From: Septoria linicola
Lineage: Eukaryota > Ascomycota > Dothideomycetes > Mycosphaerellales > Mycosphaerellaceae
Direction: 5' to 3'
Assembly (NCBI GenBank): GCA_024114885.1
Contig: CP099430.1
Span: 124,001 to 188,000, forward strand
DNA length: 64,000 nucleotides
Under the pieces are notes generated by a model. The model had not been told where the DNA came from. It made no database searches and saw only the letters and a program-made list of their open reading frames with translations. Shown piece after piece: positions 23,591 to 35,325 of the stretch. Position 1 is the first letter of the stretch. Each line of letters starts with the position of its first letter. The translations under genes and the position numbers were made by a program.

Positions 23591-23979
23591 GCGATTATAC
23601 TAAGGAGGTAGTAGAGGTAACTAACCTTCTACCTACTCTATAGACTAAGTTATAGCTATAAGATAATCGGAGTACGAGAGACGTAGACGTACCGCTCGTA
23701 GCTTGTATCTATACGACTTATAAAGAATAGTATTCTTCGATAGAGAGAAGTACTAACTCTAACCTATAGTAGTAGTTTTTAACGCCTATACGAGTAGTAG
23801 GTATAATTACTAAGGGTAAGAAGCTATATATAAATGTCTTAGACTTGATCCTTAGATATACTCGCGCGCTAGTATAAGCTAAGCTAAGTATAAGCGTAGT
23901 ATACTTATAAGCGATAAGTAATAACAGCCGATTCGAGTAATATATCGTAAGAGAGAGAAACCTCTAGGTAGATAGTTCG

Positions 23980-24140
23980 CTATATATATCTAAGGACTAC
24001 GCCTTATAGACGTAAGTAATTTATATATATTATAATAATACCCTTATAGGCTATTTTAGTAAGGACAAGACTATCTCGCTAGTACGAAGGAAGTACTAGT
24101 AGCTAGAGATAACTAAGGATTATCCTATAATACATAGAAT
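23980..24140 (+). pseudogene. Gypsy-1 integrase zinc finger, truncated
   Basis: Frame with VIYIYYNNTLIGYFSKDKTI and RRKY**LEITKD (about 24,013-24,120), the HHCC module of Gypsy integrases (H..HH...AGH.G..KT...........Y.W). His and Trp codons are altered by RIP. The Cys pair and the DDE core do not follow; from about 24,295 the sequence is the shared Gypsy-2-type 3' region. The integrase is therefore cut after its first domain. Confidence 0.7.
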
Positions 24141-24641
24141 CCTATAGGAGTTACTAGAAGGTAGAAGCGCGTCGCTATCGACTATATAGCGAGCTAACTA
24201 CGCTACCTATACTAGATTATCTATTCTAAGAATTAACTTAGGATTTTATTATAGACCTTCTACTAAGTAAGCGAGGAGCGTACGTATATAATCTTCTAAC
24301 TAGCCTAGGCCTGATTTCCGATACCTTAGTAGGCCGAGTTCTATAGGCGGATTAGGTAGTAAGTATAGAAATAAAGAAGCTCTTTAGTATAAGTAAGAAG
24401 GAGTTTAAGGTCTATATAGCTAAATAGTAGACTATAGCTAAAGCTTAATTCGATACTACCTACGCTATAGCTATAGATATTAAGGAGTATATATTTAGTA
24501 AAGCTAGCTTTATAAGTATAGATAGTAACTTAGAAGTATTAGTATCGAAGAAGAGAGAAGCTATATCTAAGGAAATCTCTAAGGATATAGTAGAAGAGTA
24601 GCGTCTAGTAAACGATAATCGGATCTAAGAAGGTGTTTTTA

Positions 24642-24666
24642 GTAGTTATCGTTAAGAAAGGTAACT
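24642..24666. repeat. Border palindrome, Gypsy-1 3' copy
   Basis: TAGTTATCG and GGTAACTA arms. It lies between the last coding stretch and the 3' LTR, as at 5825-5849. Confidence 0.7.
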
Positions 24667-24790
24667 ATTTAATAGGCCTCTAATTAAAAGTTTAATAGAC
24701 TTTAATAGGAAAACTAGCTAGTTTTAAGTAATTCTAAGAAGGCTCTATAGGTAGTTAGGTATCTAGTTAGATACTAAGAAAGAGAGGATT

Positions 24791-25055
24791 AGTAAGGTAA
24801 AGGCCTACCTATATACCGTACTTAGTAGTTTTAGTATAAAAGTAAGGTAGTAGCTCGTTTCTAAGATAGTAATAATTACTCTACTTGATTAATTTAATGT
24901 CCTACGGTCCTAGTATAGGCTCTTAGTCCTAGAACTACTAGTTTAAGCTCGTTACTACTAGTTAATATACGTATTATAAGACTATTACTCTCCGAATAGG
25001 TCTTGTTCTATAATAGCTACTCTTATACCTACCTAGAGGGTTAGTATTAGAGTAG
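24791..25055 (+). repeat. 3' LTR of Gypsy-1, also upstream edge of Gypsy-2 copy A
   Basis: 265 bp. The sequence to its right goes straight into Gypsy-2 gag; the roughly 1.2-kb Gypsy-2 leader seen at 38,660-39,854 is absent. The LTR may serve both internal regions (LTR-Gypsy-1-LTR-Gypsy-2), as in recombined tandem elements. Confidence 0.85.
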
Positions 25056-25074
25056 GGAACTACGCTATTCTACT

Positions 25075-26950
25075 TATTAATAATAATAAATAGCTTTACG
25101 AGAAGTTACTTACTTAAGTTATAGTTGTCTAATATAGACGATACTAGCGCCTTAATAGTTTCTACGATCGAAACTACTCTAAGTTTAAGAAGTTTATTAT
25201 TAAGGAGTACTAAAAGTATTATAGTATATATATACTTAGAAACCGCTACTATATAGAAAACCTTTATAAGGTCGACTATAGCGAGGATAATAATCTCTTA
25301 GAGTACTTAAGGTAGTTTATACTCTACTCTAATACTATACCTACTTCGTATATAGACGAGCGTTCTCGTACTCTCTTATTTATACGAGGTCTACTATTCC
25401 GCTTCGGTAAGAGGCTCTAGGCCTATCTTAGGTTAGACCTTAATAATAGTAACTTAGATTATAGTAAGCTCCTAAAGATAGCCTAGTATTAGATTAATAG
25501 TAATAAGAGCTTTCAAGTAGAAGTATATAACGAAGATAGTAGAGACGTTATATAGCTATATAAAGTAGTAAAGAAGTCCGCTCTAAGGCTGAACTCTAAG
25601 TTTAATACTAGAGAAACGGTAGTCTATAAAGGCTATAAACTAGTAAGCGTCGATAATATTACCGCTAGTATATAAGACCTTATAATTACTACGATTCGTT
25701 AACTCGAAGAGAGAGGCCTATAGCCGCTACGCTCGTCGATAGGATAGTAGGCGAAGTCTTACGATCACGACTATCTATATATTCTAAGGCCTACTTATAG
25801 CTAGGAGATTTCGATTAATTTAGCTACGATAGATAACGGATTAATAATTAAGGCCTACGTAGCGATCGCTCTAAAGATTTTAGGTTATTAGATATATAGG
25901 CTCGAAGGCTATATAGCTATAAACTACGAGTACCTAAAGTAGTTTAAGACTAAGAGCTTAATATATAGAGACCTAAAGACTAGTATTATATACTATAGAA
26001 CGCCTCGTCTAGGTATAGAAAAGATACGATACTACTAGGACAAGGAGCTACTAAAGCTATAGGTATTAATAGAAGTATTAGAGTAGCGCTATAGAAGGAT
26101 CTACCTTAAAGATATAAGTAGTTTATTAACGCTAAGAGCGAGCTAGTAGAGGATAGCGAACAAGGTAGCTAGTATCGACGGTCCTATTAATATTAGCTAG
26201 GTCGCTTCTATTACGTAGGAAGATTAGAACGATCTAATCGGCGCCTACGTAGCTAGAGATAGTATAAAGATAAAGTAGAACTTAAACCCTTCTCGTCTAG
26301 TTAGAGAATAGCTAATAGGAGTATAGAAGCGAATTACGACTTAGGCTATAGCTATAAGGACCTACGCTTATCGTTACTCTCGTATTAAAGAGGTTAAAGA
26401 TAAAAACTAGCCGGCTCCTTACCTTACGGATATAGGAGAGTTAGAGGATTCTTAAACTTAAGGATATAATAACGATAAGGTCGAGGATAAGTAGATATAC
26501 GACTATCTAAACGGTCTACTAGTTCTAGTCGCTCCTACGTATACTTAAAAGTAGAAGAAGGCTAAGGAGCCTCTAAAGACTAAGCGTATAGATAACTACC
26601 TTCGAGCTATATACGCTAATAATAACGCTAATATCTTCTAGATAGATAAAATACTCGAATCTAAGGTCTAGTTAAGCTTAGTAGAAATTATTCTCTATAG
26701 CGAGCGAGTATCGTATTCCTTATAGGGTCGTGTTCTAAATAATATAGATCTACGTAAGAAACTTAATAAGCTCTAGGTAAAGAAGCGTATAAATAGAGGT
26801 AGTAGAGCTAAGATTAGCGTATATTCTTTACTATCTAAAGCCTTTAGTAAGTAGGTAGAGGAGGAGCTAATAAAAGCTATTTTAGCGACTAATATTAAAG
26901 CCTTCTAAGCTACTACTATAGCGATTAATATAGTAAAGCCTAGGCCCGCT
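25075..26950 (+). pseudogene. Gypsy-2 Gag (copy A)
   Basis: Capsid protein of the retrotransposon particle. A + frame reads through TAG and TAA: KFIIKEY*KYYSIYILRN, YKVDYSEDNNLLEYL, SYIDERSRTLLFIRGLL and FGKRL*AYLRLDL (25,170-25,450). The end DERSRTLLFIRGLLFRFGKRL corresponds to the RF..GLP blocks of Gypsy Gag. A long charged region follows up to the protease. A zinc knuckle was not identified with confidence. The minus-strand outer copy (38,660-35,326) covers the same region and could be used to average out mutations. Confidence 0.65.
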
Positions 26951-27039
26951 TCTAAGCTTTATAAGCGGACTAATAATATCCTTCTATTATTTAATAATAT
27001 CTATTAAATTATTCTAAGTATCTACGTATCTATAAAGTA

Positions 27040-27480
27040 TAGACCTCGAATAATAGCTTATAAGTCTTTAATCGACGAGAGAGCTAAGTTAATAATTATA
27101 CCGATCGAATACGTTCGAAAGCTTCAAGTTAGTATAACCCCTCTTAGTAATATTACTATAGGAGGAGTTAGAGGTAAGGTTACTTTCGTTAGGTACTACC
27201 TAGAAGTATTAATCGATACCTTTAGCGTTAGAGTTACTATACTATTTCTAGTCTTACTAGCGAATAGCTCGATCTTACTTAGCCGACTATAGGCGTAGCG
27301 AGTACGCCTAGCTTCTAAGAACTATAATAATAGCTCGTAAAAGAGCTTAATTAGTACTCTAGATAGCTATATTATTATATTTACTAGCTTTAATAGCTAT
27401 AGTAATATAAGAACTATAGAATAGGTCCTAGGAAAAGCTAGAGTGCCGAGGAACTAGCTCTAGTCGATAGTATAAGATTA
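27040..27480 (+). pseudogene. Gypsy-2 aspartic protease (copy A)
   Basis: Retropepsin that cleaves Gag-Pol. The + frame reads KSLIDERAKLIIIPIEYVRKL in two parts: SLIDERAKLIII corresponds to the ALIDTGAELNII active-site block, with the position after Asp changed. It is followed by ITPLSNITIGGVRG and YYLEVLIDTFSVRVTILFLV (about 27,060-27,270), the typical flap and core strands. The frame then decays. The border palindrome (27721-27747) follows about 250 bases later, before pol. Confidence 0.6.
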
Positions 27481-27720
27481 ATTAGAGCTCTAACGCGTGC
27501 GTCGCGTCTAGATTTAGTAGAGATTAGTATTCGAACTCTAACTTTTAGTAATTACTAGCTAAAGAATATAGGGTATACTATCGACGACTCTAGATCTTAT
27601 AATAGCGAGGAGTAGAGAGAGGGATTATAAGCTTTTTAAGCTTCTACTACCTTTTCCGTATAAGGTTTAGTAGTTAGAGATAAAAACTCTACTTAGAGGA
27701 GTTAGCTAGTAGAACGTTCC

Positions 27721-27747
27721 GTAGTTACCTTTTTAAACGATAATTAT
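27721..27747. repeat. Gypsy-2 border palindrome, gag/pol copy
   Basis: GTAGTTACC and GATAATTAT arms around a TTTTTAAAC core. It lies between protease and RT; the matching copy in the outer element is 35972-35998. Confidence 0.7.
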
Positions 27748-28639
27748 ATTATACCTCCTATACTATACTTCAAACTATACTAGTAGTATAGATAGATAAG
27801 CGATTAGTACTAGTGTTCGTTTATAGTTACTAATAGCTCTAAACTCCTAGAGAATTAAGTCTTTAACTACCTTATATAGTAGTTATTATATATAAAGGTA
27901 ATCTATTTCGAGGATTATTTTATAGTAGACTTAATTAGATAAAGCACCTCTCTACGATAGTAGCTCAAGCTATTAAGACAGGTTAATTATAGCTAGACTC
28001 AAATATAGTATAACTATCTCGTAGTAGTAGCTATCGAAGGTAATATCGCTAAATTTAGCTAAAATAGTCGACTTAAGAAGCTTCTACTAGCTACTAGCGA
28101 AGCTGAGCTAGCTTATACTAGCGAGCGAGACTTATACTAGAGTATTAGGTATAGTTTTAACGATACTATACTAGTGTCTTAGTCGAGCTAGAGTTTAAAT
28201 TATAAGAGCGAATACTTGATAATTACCTATAGGAAGCTTAGAGAGGCGGAGCTAGCTATCTAAGAACCTAGACTCTATAACAAGGTTATTTCCGATAAAG
28301 TAGACGATAAGCTTAGCGAGAAGACGTACGTTATCTCGGCCGCTATTAATATAGTAGTAGAGAAGGCTCGTAATAAAGAAGCTATAGAGTAGTAGAAGCT
28401 AGATAATTATATTAGCGCCTATACTCTTTATAAGCGAGTTACTAATAAAATTAAACTAGTAAATACCGATATTACTATAACTAATAGCTCGAACCCTAGT
28501 AGATTAAAGAACTAGCGACGGACTTATATCGAGAAGGAAGTAGCTATATCGCCTAGTACTAGACCTTATAATAGTAAGTACTTAACTAAGAGATTCTCGA
28601 CGATCGAGCCTAGATTACGTCTTATACCTAAATAGCTTA

Positions 28640-29440
28640 TAAAGTTCAAACCTAGTATAGAACTACTACTAAAGGAGCTAGATTTGTTATACTATATACT
28701 AAGGAATCGAGAAGCTACCTTTATATAGGACTTTACGTATTTAGGCTAAATTAATCCTAATATTACTCTACTATAGAAGATTTAGATAGTTCCTTACGAG
28801 CTATAGTAGTACTCGAGCTTCAAGCTGAACCTATCTCTATAATATATCGTAGAAGATATACTAAGATAACGAATCTAAGCTAGAACTCTTAAGCTATACT
28901 ATAGTGCCTACTAAAATCTATACTTCCTTATTAGTAAGAAGATAGAGGTAGGTAAGCGAAAGAAGTATTAGTTAATTAATATAGCTTAGAAGTTTAATTA
29001 AGTTACTATAAGAGACTTAAACTTACTACTCGACGCTAAGAGTTTCTCTAAGGACTTTACTAGCTACGTACTAGCCTCGCTAGTTAATATCTTCTCTAGA
29101 TATAACTAAATCCTACTCGATAAATTATATAGAGACCTTATAGGCTTTAATTTACTACTAGGCTTGTTATAGTAGATAACGTTACTATAAGGAGCTACGA
29201 ATTCCGTTACCTAGTTCGTTTATATTATTAATCAAGTCCTTATAGAGTATGTCTCGTATAAAGTATAGCCGTTCCTTAATAATATCGGTATTAAAGAGCC
29301 TAAGACGAAGTACGATAGTAAAGAGGTTAAACCTAGCCTCTACTATTACGTTATTAAATATATTATAGCTATAGACGACGTTCTCTATAATATAGAGCGA
29401 GCTAATATAACTATAGCTTTTAATAAACTATAGCTCTATT
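28640..29440 (+). pseudogene. Gypsy-2 reverse transcriptase (copy A)
   Basis: The frame reads through stops: LITNKKI-like start, IA*KFN*VTIRDLNLLLDA, FSKDFTSYVLASLVNIFSRY, LLDKLYRDLIGFNLLLGLL, LL*GATNSVT*FVYIIN*VL and PFLNNIGIKEPKTKY (28,925-29,320). These match, block by block, the fungal Gypsy RT with VTIRDANLPPN, FSGYDQ, GATNSVAQFVRI and FLDDIGVKGPKT. The catalytic pair at 29,278-29,283 is Asn-Asn because GAT became AAT after T. The same RT type is found in Gypsy-3. Confidence 0.85.
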
Positions 29441-29689
29441 ACGAATAGTTAGTAATCGTTAGCTACCTTACTAGTATTAATAGCCGCTATCTAGACTTCG
29501 TAAGAGTAGTAAAGATTAAGAAATAGCCGAACCTAGAGAATTAGAAGGATATTCGAACCGTCCTCGGCGTAGTTACGTACTACTACGTCTAGGTTAAAGG
29601 TTTCACGATTATCCTTACTCTACTATTTAAACTCTTATAGAAGGATACCGAGTTTTAATAGACTACTAAACACTAACTAGCTAAAGACA

Positions 29690-30160
29690 TTATCTCGAAG
29701 GTACTAGTTTCAGCCCTAGCCCTAGTTACTCTTAACTATAGAGAAGGAGTAGGACTTATCGTCGTAGGCGTAGATTCGAGTAGTAAAGGTTAGAAATATA
29801 TGCTTTTCTAATATAATCGAGACGAGCTACTTCTCCGCTATCTAGTTCGATATAAGTCTGGCCTATTTAACCTAGTAGAAGTTAAATATAATACTAGAAA
29901 ACGCGAATACCTTAGTATACTAAAGGTATTAAAGAAGCTGAAACTATAGCTATTCGGAGTATACTTCTAACTAGAGATTAATATAAATACCCTCGTTTAC
30001 TAGCTTAATAAAGCCGCCTCTAATTTACTAAATATAGTAATAATATACTAGCTAGTATAGATCTACCTCTTCGACTTTAACGTTATATATATTCCTAGTA
30101 AGAAGTATATAGCTCTAGATTCGCTATCGAGAAAGCCTATTACGCCTAAAGATATAGAGG
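29690..30160 (+). pseudogene. Gypsy-2 RNase H (copy A)
   Basis: The + frame shows VGVDSSSKG*KYMLF, LVRYKSGLFNLVEVKYNTRK (29,760-29,900), VLKKLKL*LFGVYF*LEINT, NTLVY*LNKAASNLLN and IPSKKYIALDSLSRKP. This is the D-x-S...YES..W...E..Y...KRE...H.LSRRP pattern of Gypsy RNase H. The first Asp and several structural residues persist; Trp and Gln codons are TAG. It lies directly downstream of RT in one frame. Confidence 0.8.
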
Positions 30161-30339
30161 CTATAGAATAGGAAGAAGACGTAGATCTAATAATTAACGA
30201 GTAATTCTTCGATATCTTTTACCTTAACGCTTTCTCTATATAGGTAATTTAGAGCGAGCTATCTATAATTAATAGGATCTACTCTTAGGAGTTAATAAAT
30301 ATCGCTTTTATACTTATACGAATATAAAGACCTAAGAGA

Positions 30340-31545
30340 GTTTCTAATAACGAGTATAAGCGGTTAAGGAAGAAGTATCGGCTATTTTATATTAAGAATA
30401 ACTAGCTCTAGCGCTAAGAGCGAGTAGCTAGACCTCTATAGCGAGTTATCGATAAACCTAAAGCGTAAGCTTATATTATTAGAGCGTACTATTATAAGAA
30501 CGGTTACTATAGCGCTAAATAGACATATAATCTTATCTAGAAACGATAGTAGTAGGATAGGGTTTAGGCTTAAATCTCGCTCGCTATTTAGTAATATACT
30601 ATTTATAGTCTTTAGTATAGGAGATAGGTACCTAGAAAGCTATAGATTCTACTCTAAGTTATAGTCGACTAGAGGTAGTATATCGACGGCCTATATATTA
30701 CGAAGAACTATTTATTAATAGTTATACGCGAATCTCTATCGCGCTAGCTAGAAGCGCGTATATTCTAGTACCTAGCGAAGAGTATCTCCTTAGTATAAAT
30801 AGTAAGGTTTATATAGAAAGAGATCTTTTACTAGTAGGATACCGCTATAGAAGTTATTCTCGATAACTATAAGACTAACCTTAGCGAAGTAGAAAAGCTA
30901 CTACTATCGTATAGTATTAAACGTATTAATATTTTACTATACTACTCTTAGTCTAATACTATCGTTAAATTCGGTTATAAGACGATACTAGACGCTTGTT
31001 CGAAGCTCTCTAATAGTAGCCTTTATTCGATTAAGGACTATATTCTAGTAGTGTTATAGGTAGAGAGAACGATAATAGTCTCTACTACTAGCTTAACGTC
31101 GTTAGAAGTTATAATTAGCTATAACGTAGTACTACTAATCGAGCTAGAATACTATACCTTCTAGATTATAGACTAGGATAAGGTTAAGACTAGAGTAGAG
31201 CTTCTTACGATTCGAGCTTAGGCCCTAGAAGCTATAGAAATAACTATAGAAGAGGGACGACTATATTAATAGCGTCTTCGAGAATAGAATAAAGCGTACT
31301 TTAATAAATATCGCTATATAGATCTTACTATACTAAAGGAAGAAGATCTCGTATTAGTATACTACTCTAAGTTAAAAACTAGCTTCTCCTATAAGCTTAT
31401 ATTTAGGTAGGAAGGCCCTTTTAAAGTATCTAAAGCGTTATAGGAAGGTATATCGTATAAGCTTAAGAAACTAGATAGCTCTAAACGAGAGTATATCTAT
31501 AAGAGGATAGATCTTAAGAAATATACCTTTCTATAAGAAAACCTA
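30340..31545 (+). pseudogene. Gypsy-2 integrase (copy A)
   Basis: Inserts the cDNA. The zinc-finger block is AYIIRAYYYKNGYYSAK*TY (H...H.KNGH.SAKQT, His as Tyr) followed by ISLAI**YTIYSL*YRR*V (C..C). The core is VIVD*R*YIDGLYIT, then VIFDNYKTNLSEVEKLLLSY (second Asp near 30,861) and YYS*SNTIVKFGYKTILDA (QSNGIVERGH block; Glu changed). The C-terminal module FSYKLIFR*EGPFKVSKAL and GISYKLKKLDSSK ends near 31,530. The right-edge fragment (61,945 onward) and the outer minus copy contain the same region. Confidence 0.85.
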
Positions 31546-32727
31546 AAGCTAGTTCTAGATTAGGTTAAACTAGAAGAAGTACTACTACTAATAGAGAAGG
31601 TTATAGAACTAGGCCTTCTATCTAGATATAAGTATCTATAGATCTTTATTAGTAAGCTATTAGTAATAACTTAAGAAGAAAGAGAGAGTTATATACGCTA
31701 GCTACTAATAGAGCTTAAAGAAGAAGTAGAAGACTTAGTAAGCTAGAGGCTAAAGCTAGCTTAGTAGAGCTAAAGAAGTAGAGATTCGATAGGCGATACT
31801 TAATTAGTAGTATAAGCTAAGATCTAGCTACTAAAGCCTAGCCTCTACTATAGAAAGAGCTAGTTTTCCTAAGTCCGCGCCTTTCTAAGTACTATCTTTA
31901 TTCTTAGAGCTACTATCGAGCTCTAATTAGACTATTCTAAGTATTTCTTTTAGTCTTAAAGATACTATCAAGCTCTAATCGGAGCTTCTTAAGCTTGTAA
32001 TTTACTAGACTAGTAGAAATCTAGCTAATCCTAACTATCTCGACGCTATTTTCTATAGCCGAGATAAGTATCTATATAGCTAGTTACTCCTCTAAGCCTA
32101 ACTTTTAAGTATAGATTTTACGTCTACTAGCTAACCTACTATTCTACTCCTTTTTCTAAGTCCTAAGCCTACTATCGTCGTGAAAGTCAGCTATCTCGAG
32201 CTACTTTCTACTACTAGGTCTAAAAAATCTAAGCTAGACCTAGGCCTCTAAAGCTCTTTTCTACTAGCGAATTTCAAAGTTAGTACTACGATCTACCTTC
32301 CTAGAGCCCTTTTCTATTACTAATCGGCGAAGTAAGATAATAATTTTCTGCCCTAAAGGCCTTTCTATTACTAATTTTCGCCTAACTAAAGAAATTACTA
32401 AAAATATTAGTTTCTAGTAGAGATTTCTTAAAGTTTAAGGTTTTCGGCCTACGTAAGAGTAGAGAAGCTTGAATCTTTAGCGATAGCGGCTCTAATAGCT
32501 CCTTCCTAGCTATTAATTATAGCGCTAGTAGTCTCTTATAATATAGAAAGCGCGATCTAGTAAGCTAACTAGGTATATAAAAAATAAGGCTCTTTTAAGT
32601 TAGTAGAGGTAACGACGACGGTATCTAAGTCTTAGTCCTCGTTAGTAATAGTAAGGTATATACTATAGTAGTTAGTAGTAGCGTTAATAGTATACGACAG
32701 CTATAGAAGCGTTAAGGTAAAGTGAAC
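31546..32727 (+). other. Gypsy-2 pol tail / spacer (copy A)
   Basis: The frame continues past integrase with helix-like LVLDQ-type and LLIEKVIELGLLSRYKYL stretches and then loses recognisable structure. It contains a partial tandem repeat near 31,900-32,000 (GAGCTCTAAT at two points about 50 bp apart). No known domain. Confidence 0.5.
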
Positions 32728-32758
32728 TTTTAGTTATCTTTTTAAACGATAACTAAAA
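32728..32758. repeat. Gypsy-2 border palindrome, pol/ORF3 copy (best preserved)
   Basis: 31 bp with perfect 11-base arms TTTTAGTTATC and GATAACTAAAA around TTTTTAAAC. It separates the pol tail from ORF3. Confidence 0.85.
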
Positions 32759-33289
32759 CTTATATAACTAAGCCTTATATATAGACCCCTAATCCTAATA
32801 GTAGTTACGCTACTACGATAAGGTATATAATTAGGCTACTTTTACGCTCTAAACGATCTCTTCTTCCTTATTAACTATTAATTAGTTACTATAGAGCCTT
32901 ACTTCTATTAAGTTTAGTTCTTATCTTTCGTTACTACCTAGTAACGCTATATAGCTGTTTATATATATAAGTAGTAACGAATATAATAGAAAACTCTTTA
33001 ACTAGTTACGCGCTCGACCCTTCTCGCTATTTAAGTTACTTATTACTAGTTACGCGCTTTATATCGTACTAAGCTACTAATACGACTATTTAAAGACGTT
33101 CTCTTTCTCTATCGCGTATAAAGAACAAGACTTCCTCTTTCTAGCGTTCTTTAACGCCTAAACGCTTATTAAGACTAGCGCTCTCGCCTTCTACCTCGCC
33201 TATTCGAAGTTCTATATAAGAACTACCTAGATAAGATTCTCTAAAGAAAAGACAAAAAATAGCTTCTTTAAGTTCTATATAAGGTATAG

Positions 33290-35325
33290 CGCTCGCTCGT
33301 ATTAATCGCGAAGGCTCTATCGTTAGCTTCTAGCCTTTAAGTAGACCTCTTACTAGTATAACGAACCTTGATAACGCTACTAAAGCTATTCTGTCGCTAG
33401 AGATACTATAAGAATAAGAGGAGAGTATCGACTTAGTACTTAAGTAAGTCGAGAAAGTAAACGATAGAATAAAGATCGGTATATTTAACTTCTTTAAACG
33501 CCTCTCTACTAAGATTTTACTAAAGTACCTTAACGTATAGAGTATAAAGCGCGATAATATAAAGAAGATATACTAAGAAGGCTAAGACTTAGTAAAGGAG
33601 AGAAACTTAATCTAGTAGTAGCTACGTATAGAGTTTAGGTATAAGTAGAATTTCCTCTTTCTTAACTAAGTCTTATATAATAAAGAGATACTTAGGAACC
33701 TTTATTAATAGTTAAATAAGTATAAAAGTATCTTTAAAGAGAGCGAGCCTAAAGACTAGGCCTTCTCGGCGTAGTAAAAGTAAGATTATTTCTATTAGTA
33801 GGTAGCGAACGTATTCTCTTATAGCTAGTATTTTCAGCTATAGAGAAGTAAGAAGACTCCTAGCTCGTAGAGCTTAGGCTTTATTAATATAAACTTAGAT
33901 AGAAGATACTACTAGAACAAGTTTAAGAAAGAGCTCTCGTAGGTTAACGTCTTTAGCTATAAGATAAGAGAAGTACGCCTAGAGGCGGGCTATAAGCTTA
34001 ATTAGTACGGATTTATAGTCAAGCTTACTAAAAGAGAGCGTAAAGGAGAGACCTTCGAAGAACCGACCTACGTGTTCCTAGTAGTAGAGAAATAGCTCTT
34101 AATATCCTATAGACTATTACCTCCTCCTAGAAATCTAAGATCTAATAGACGACTCTCCTCCTCTACGCCTAAGAGCCTATCCTTATCTAGTCCTACTCGA
34201 AACTCTAGTTAAGAAGAAGAAGGTAGCCTACTTATAACTCTAGAGCCTCGTTCTAGAGATTCTATATCGCCTAGTACTATATAGAGGCTAAAAGCTTAGT
34301 TAGAGAAGTTAACGCTAAGCTCTATAAAGAAGCCTACGCTCGTCCTTCGTAAGAGTAGAAGGCTTACTAGAATACGCGCTAGAGAAACTATTATTACCTC
34401 GATCGAGACTTCTCTTATACTAAGCGCTTTAAGCGATAACGATCCTATATAAGACTAAGTATTACCTATAACGGAGCTACTACTAGGTCCGTAACGCCTA
34501 TCGCTAATCGTACTAGAAGATAATAGTAGAATTAAGCTAGAGAGCGACTCGGAGCCTAATCTACGTTACTAGGCTTATATAAAGAATAGTATTACCTCTA
34601 AAGTCTACTACTATATAATCGTTAGCGGAGGTTTTAAAGAAGTCGATAATGTCTAGAAGAAGAAGAAAGTAGCTAAGAGCTACGCTTTAATTAATATTCT
34701 TTCGTATCTTAGCTAGCCTCTTTATAAAGAATATATAACTAAGATAGGTGATACTATAGGTTTAAAGCTACCGAAGACGGCTAAAGTAATATATACTCTC
34801 TACTAGCGTATTATTTAGATAGGTAGTATAGCCGATCTCTAAGCCCTTATCGCCTAGAATACTTAAAACTAGATATAGTTTAAGCTAGAAGCGAATACTT
34901 TCTTCCCTAAGCTAGTAGAACGTACTCGTCGTAGTAAGAAGAGTACTAATACTTAGAAACTAGAGAACGATATTAACGCTCTAATATATAAGGTAGGTAG
35001 AAGCTATCTTAGACCCTTTTAGTTTATAGTAATCGAAGTAGACTTGAAGGTTACTTCTAATATCTATTAGAGAGCTTAGGAGCTCTTAGACTATAGTAGT
35101 AATAAAGGTACCTAGACCGATTATAGCTTCCTCTTTTACTCTTCTTCTACTAGAGGCCTATTTTAGATTCTAGACTCTTTACTCGAAGCTATATAGAAGG
35201 AGTTTATACTATATCGATAGTATAATATAGCTATTAGTTAGTATAGTTAGTCTCGTAGTATATAGTACTCGCTATCCTAATAGCTTCTTCGCTAGTATCC
35301 TCTACTATAGCTATATTAGCTAGTT
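33290..35325 (+). pseudogene. Gypsy-2 ORF3 (copy A), unknown function
   Basis: Reading frame downstream of pol, with RIP stops. Early part: NDRIKIGIFNFFKRLSTK, ILLKYLNV and ERNLI***LRIEFRYK; middle: SLGFININLDRRYY, KFKKELS*VNVFSYKIREV and RLEAGYKLN*YGFIVKLTK; later parts are Ser- and Arg-rich. I recognise no enzyme motif, signal peptide or membrane span. Its outline (folded N-terminal half, disordered C-terminal half) could fit a nucleic-acid-binding protein, but that is inference. It aligns with 8850-6830 on the minus strand. Cut at 35325. Confidence 0.45.

Larger units (their letters stand above)
19615..25055 (+). mobile_element. Gypsy-1, chimeric LTR retrotransposon, truncated pol
   Basis: 5,441-bp element with 266/265-bp LTRs of the Gypsy-2 type at both ends. 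About 370 bp of leader (to about 20254) and about 500 bp before the 3' LTR (from about 24295) also match the ends of Gypsy-2, but gag and pol between are a different Gypsy lineage. Order: gag, zinc-knuckle region, protease, RT, RNase H, integrase zinc finger. The integrase core and C-terminus are missing, so it is a deletion derivative. The left flank is minus-strand Gypsy-2 pol and the right flank is + strand Gypsy-2 gag, so there is no matching target duplication. Confidence 0.8.
25056..35325 (+). mobile_element. Gypsy-2 copy A, nearly full internal region
   Basis: Best Gypsy-2 copy in the window: gag, protease, palindrome, RT, RNase H, integrase, tail, palindrome, ORF3. It lacks its own leader and its last 1.4 kb with the 3' LTR. 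The right end joins minus-strand gag/pol of the outer Gypsy-2 near 35325, at a stretch of shared sequence (TAGTTACTACTCTATAT), which looks like a deletion between short matches. The RT and RNase H belong to a Gypsy lineage with FLDDIGVKGP in place of YVDD; here it reads FLNNIGIKEP. Confidence 0.85.
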
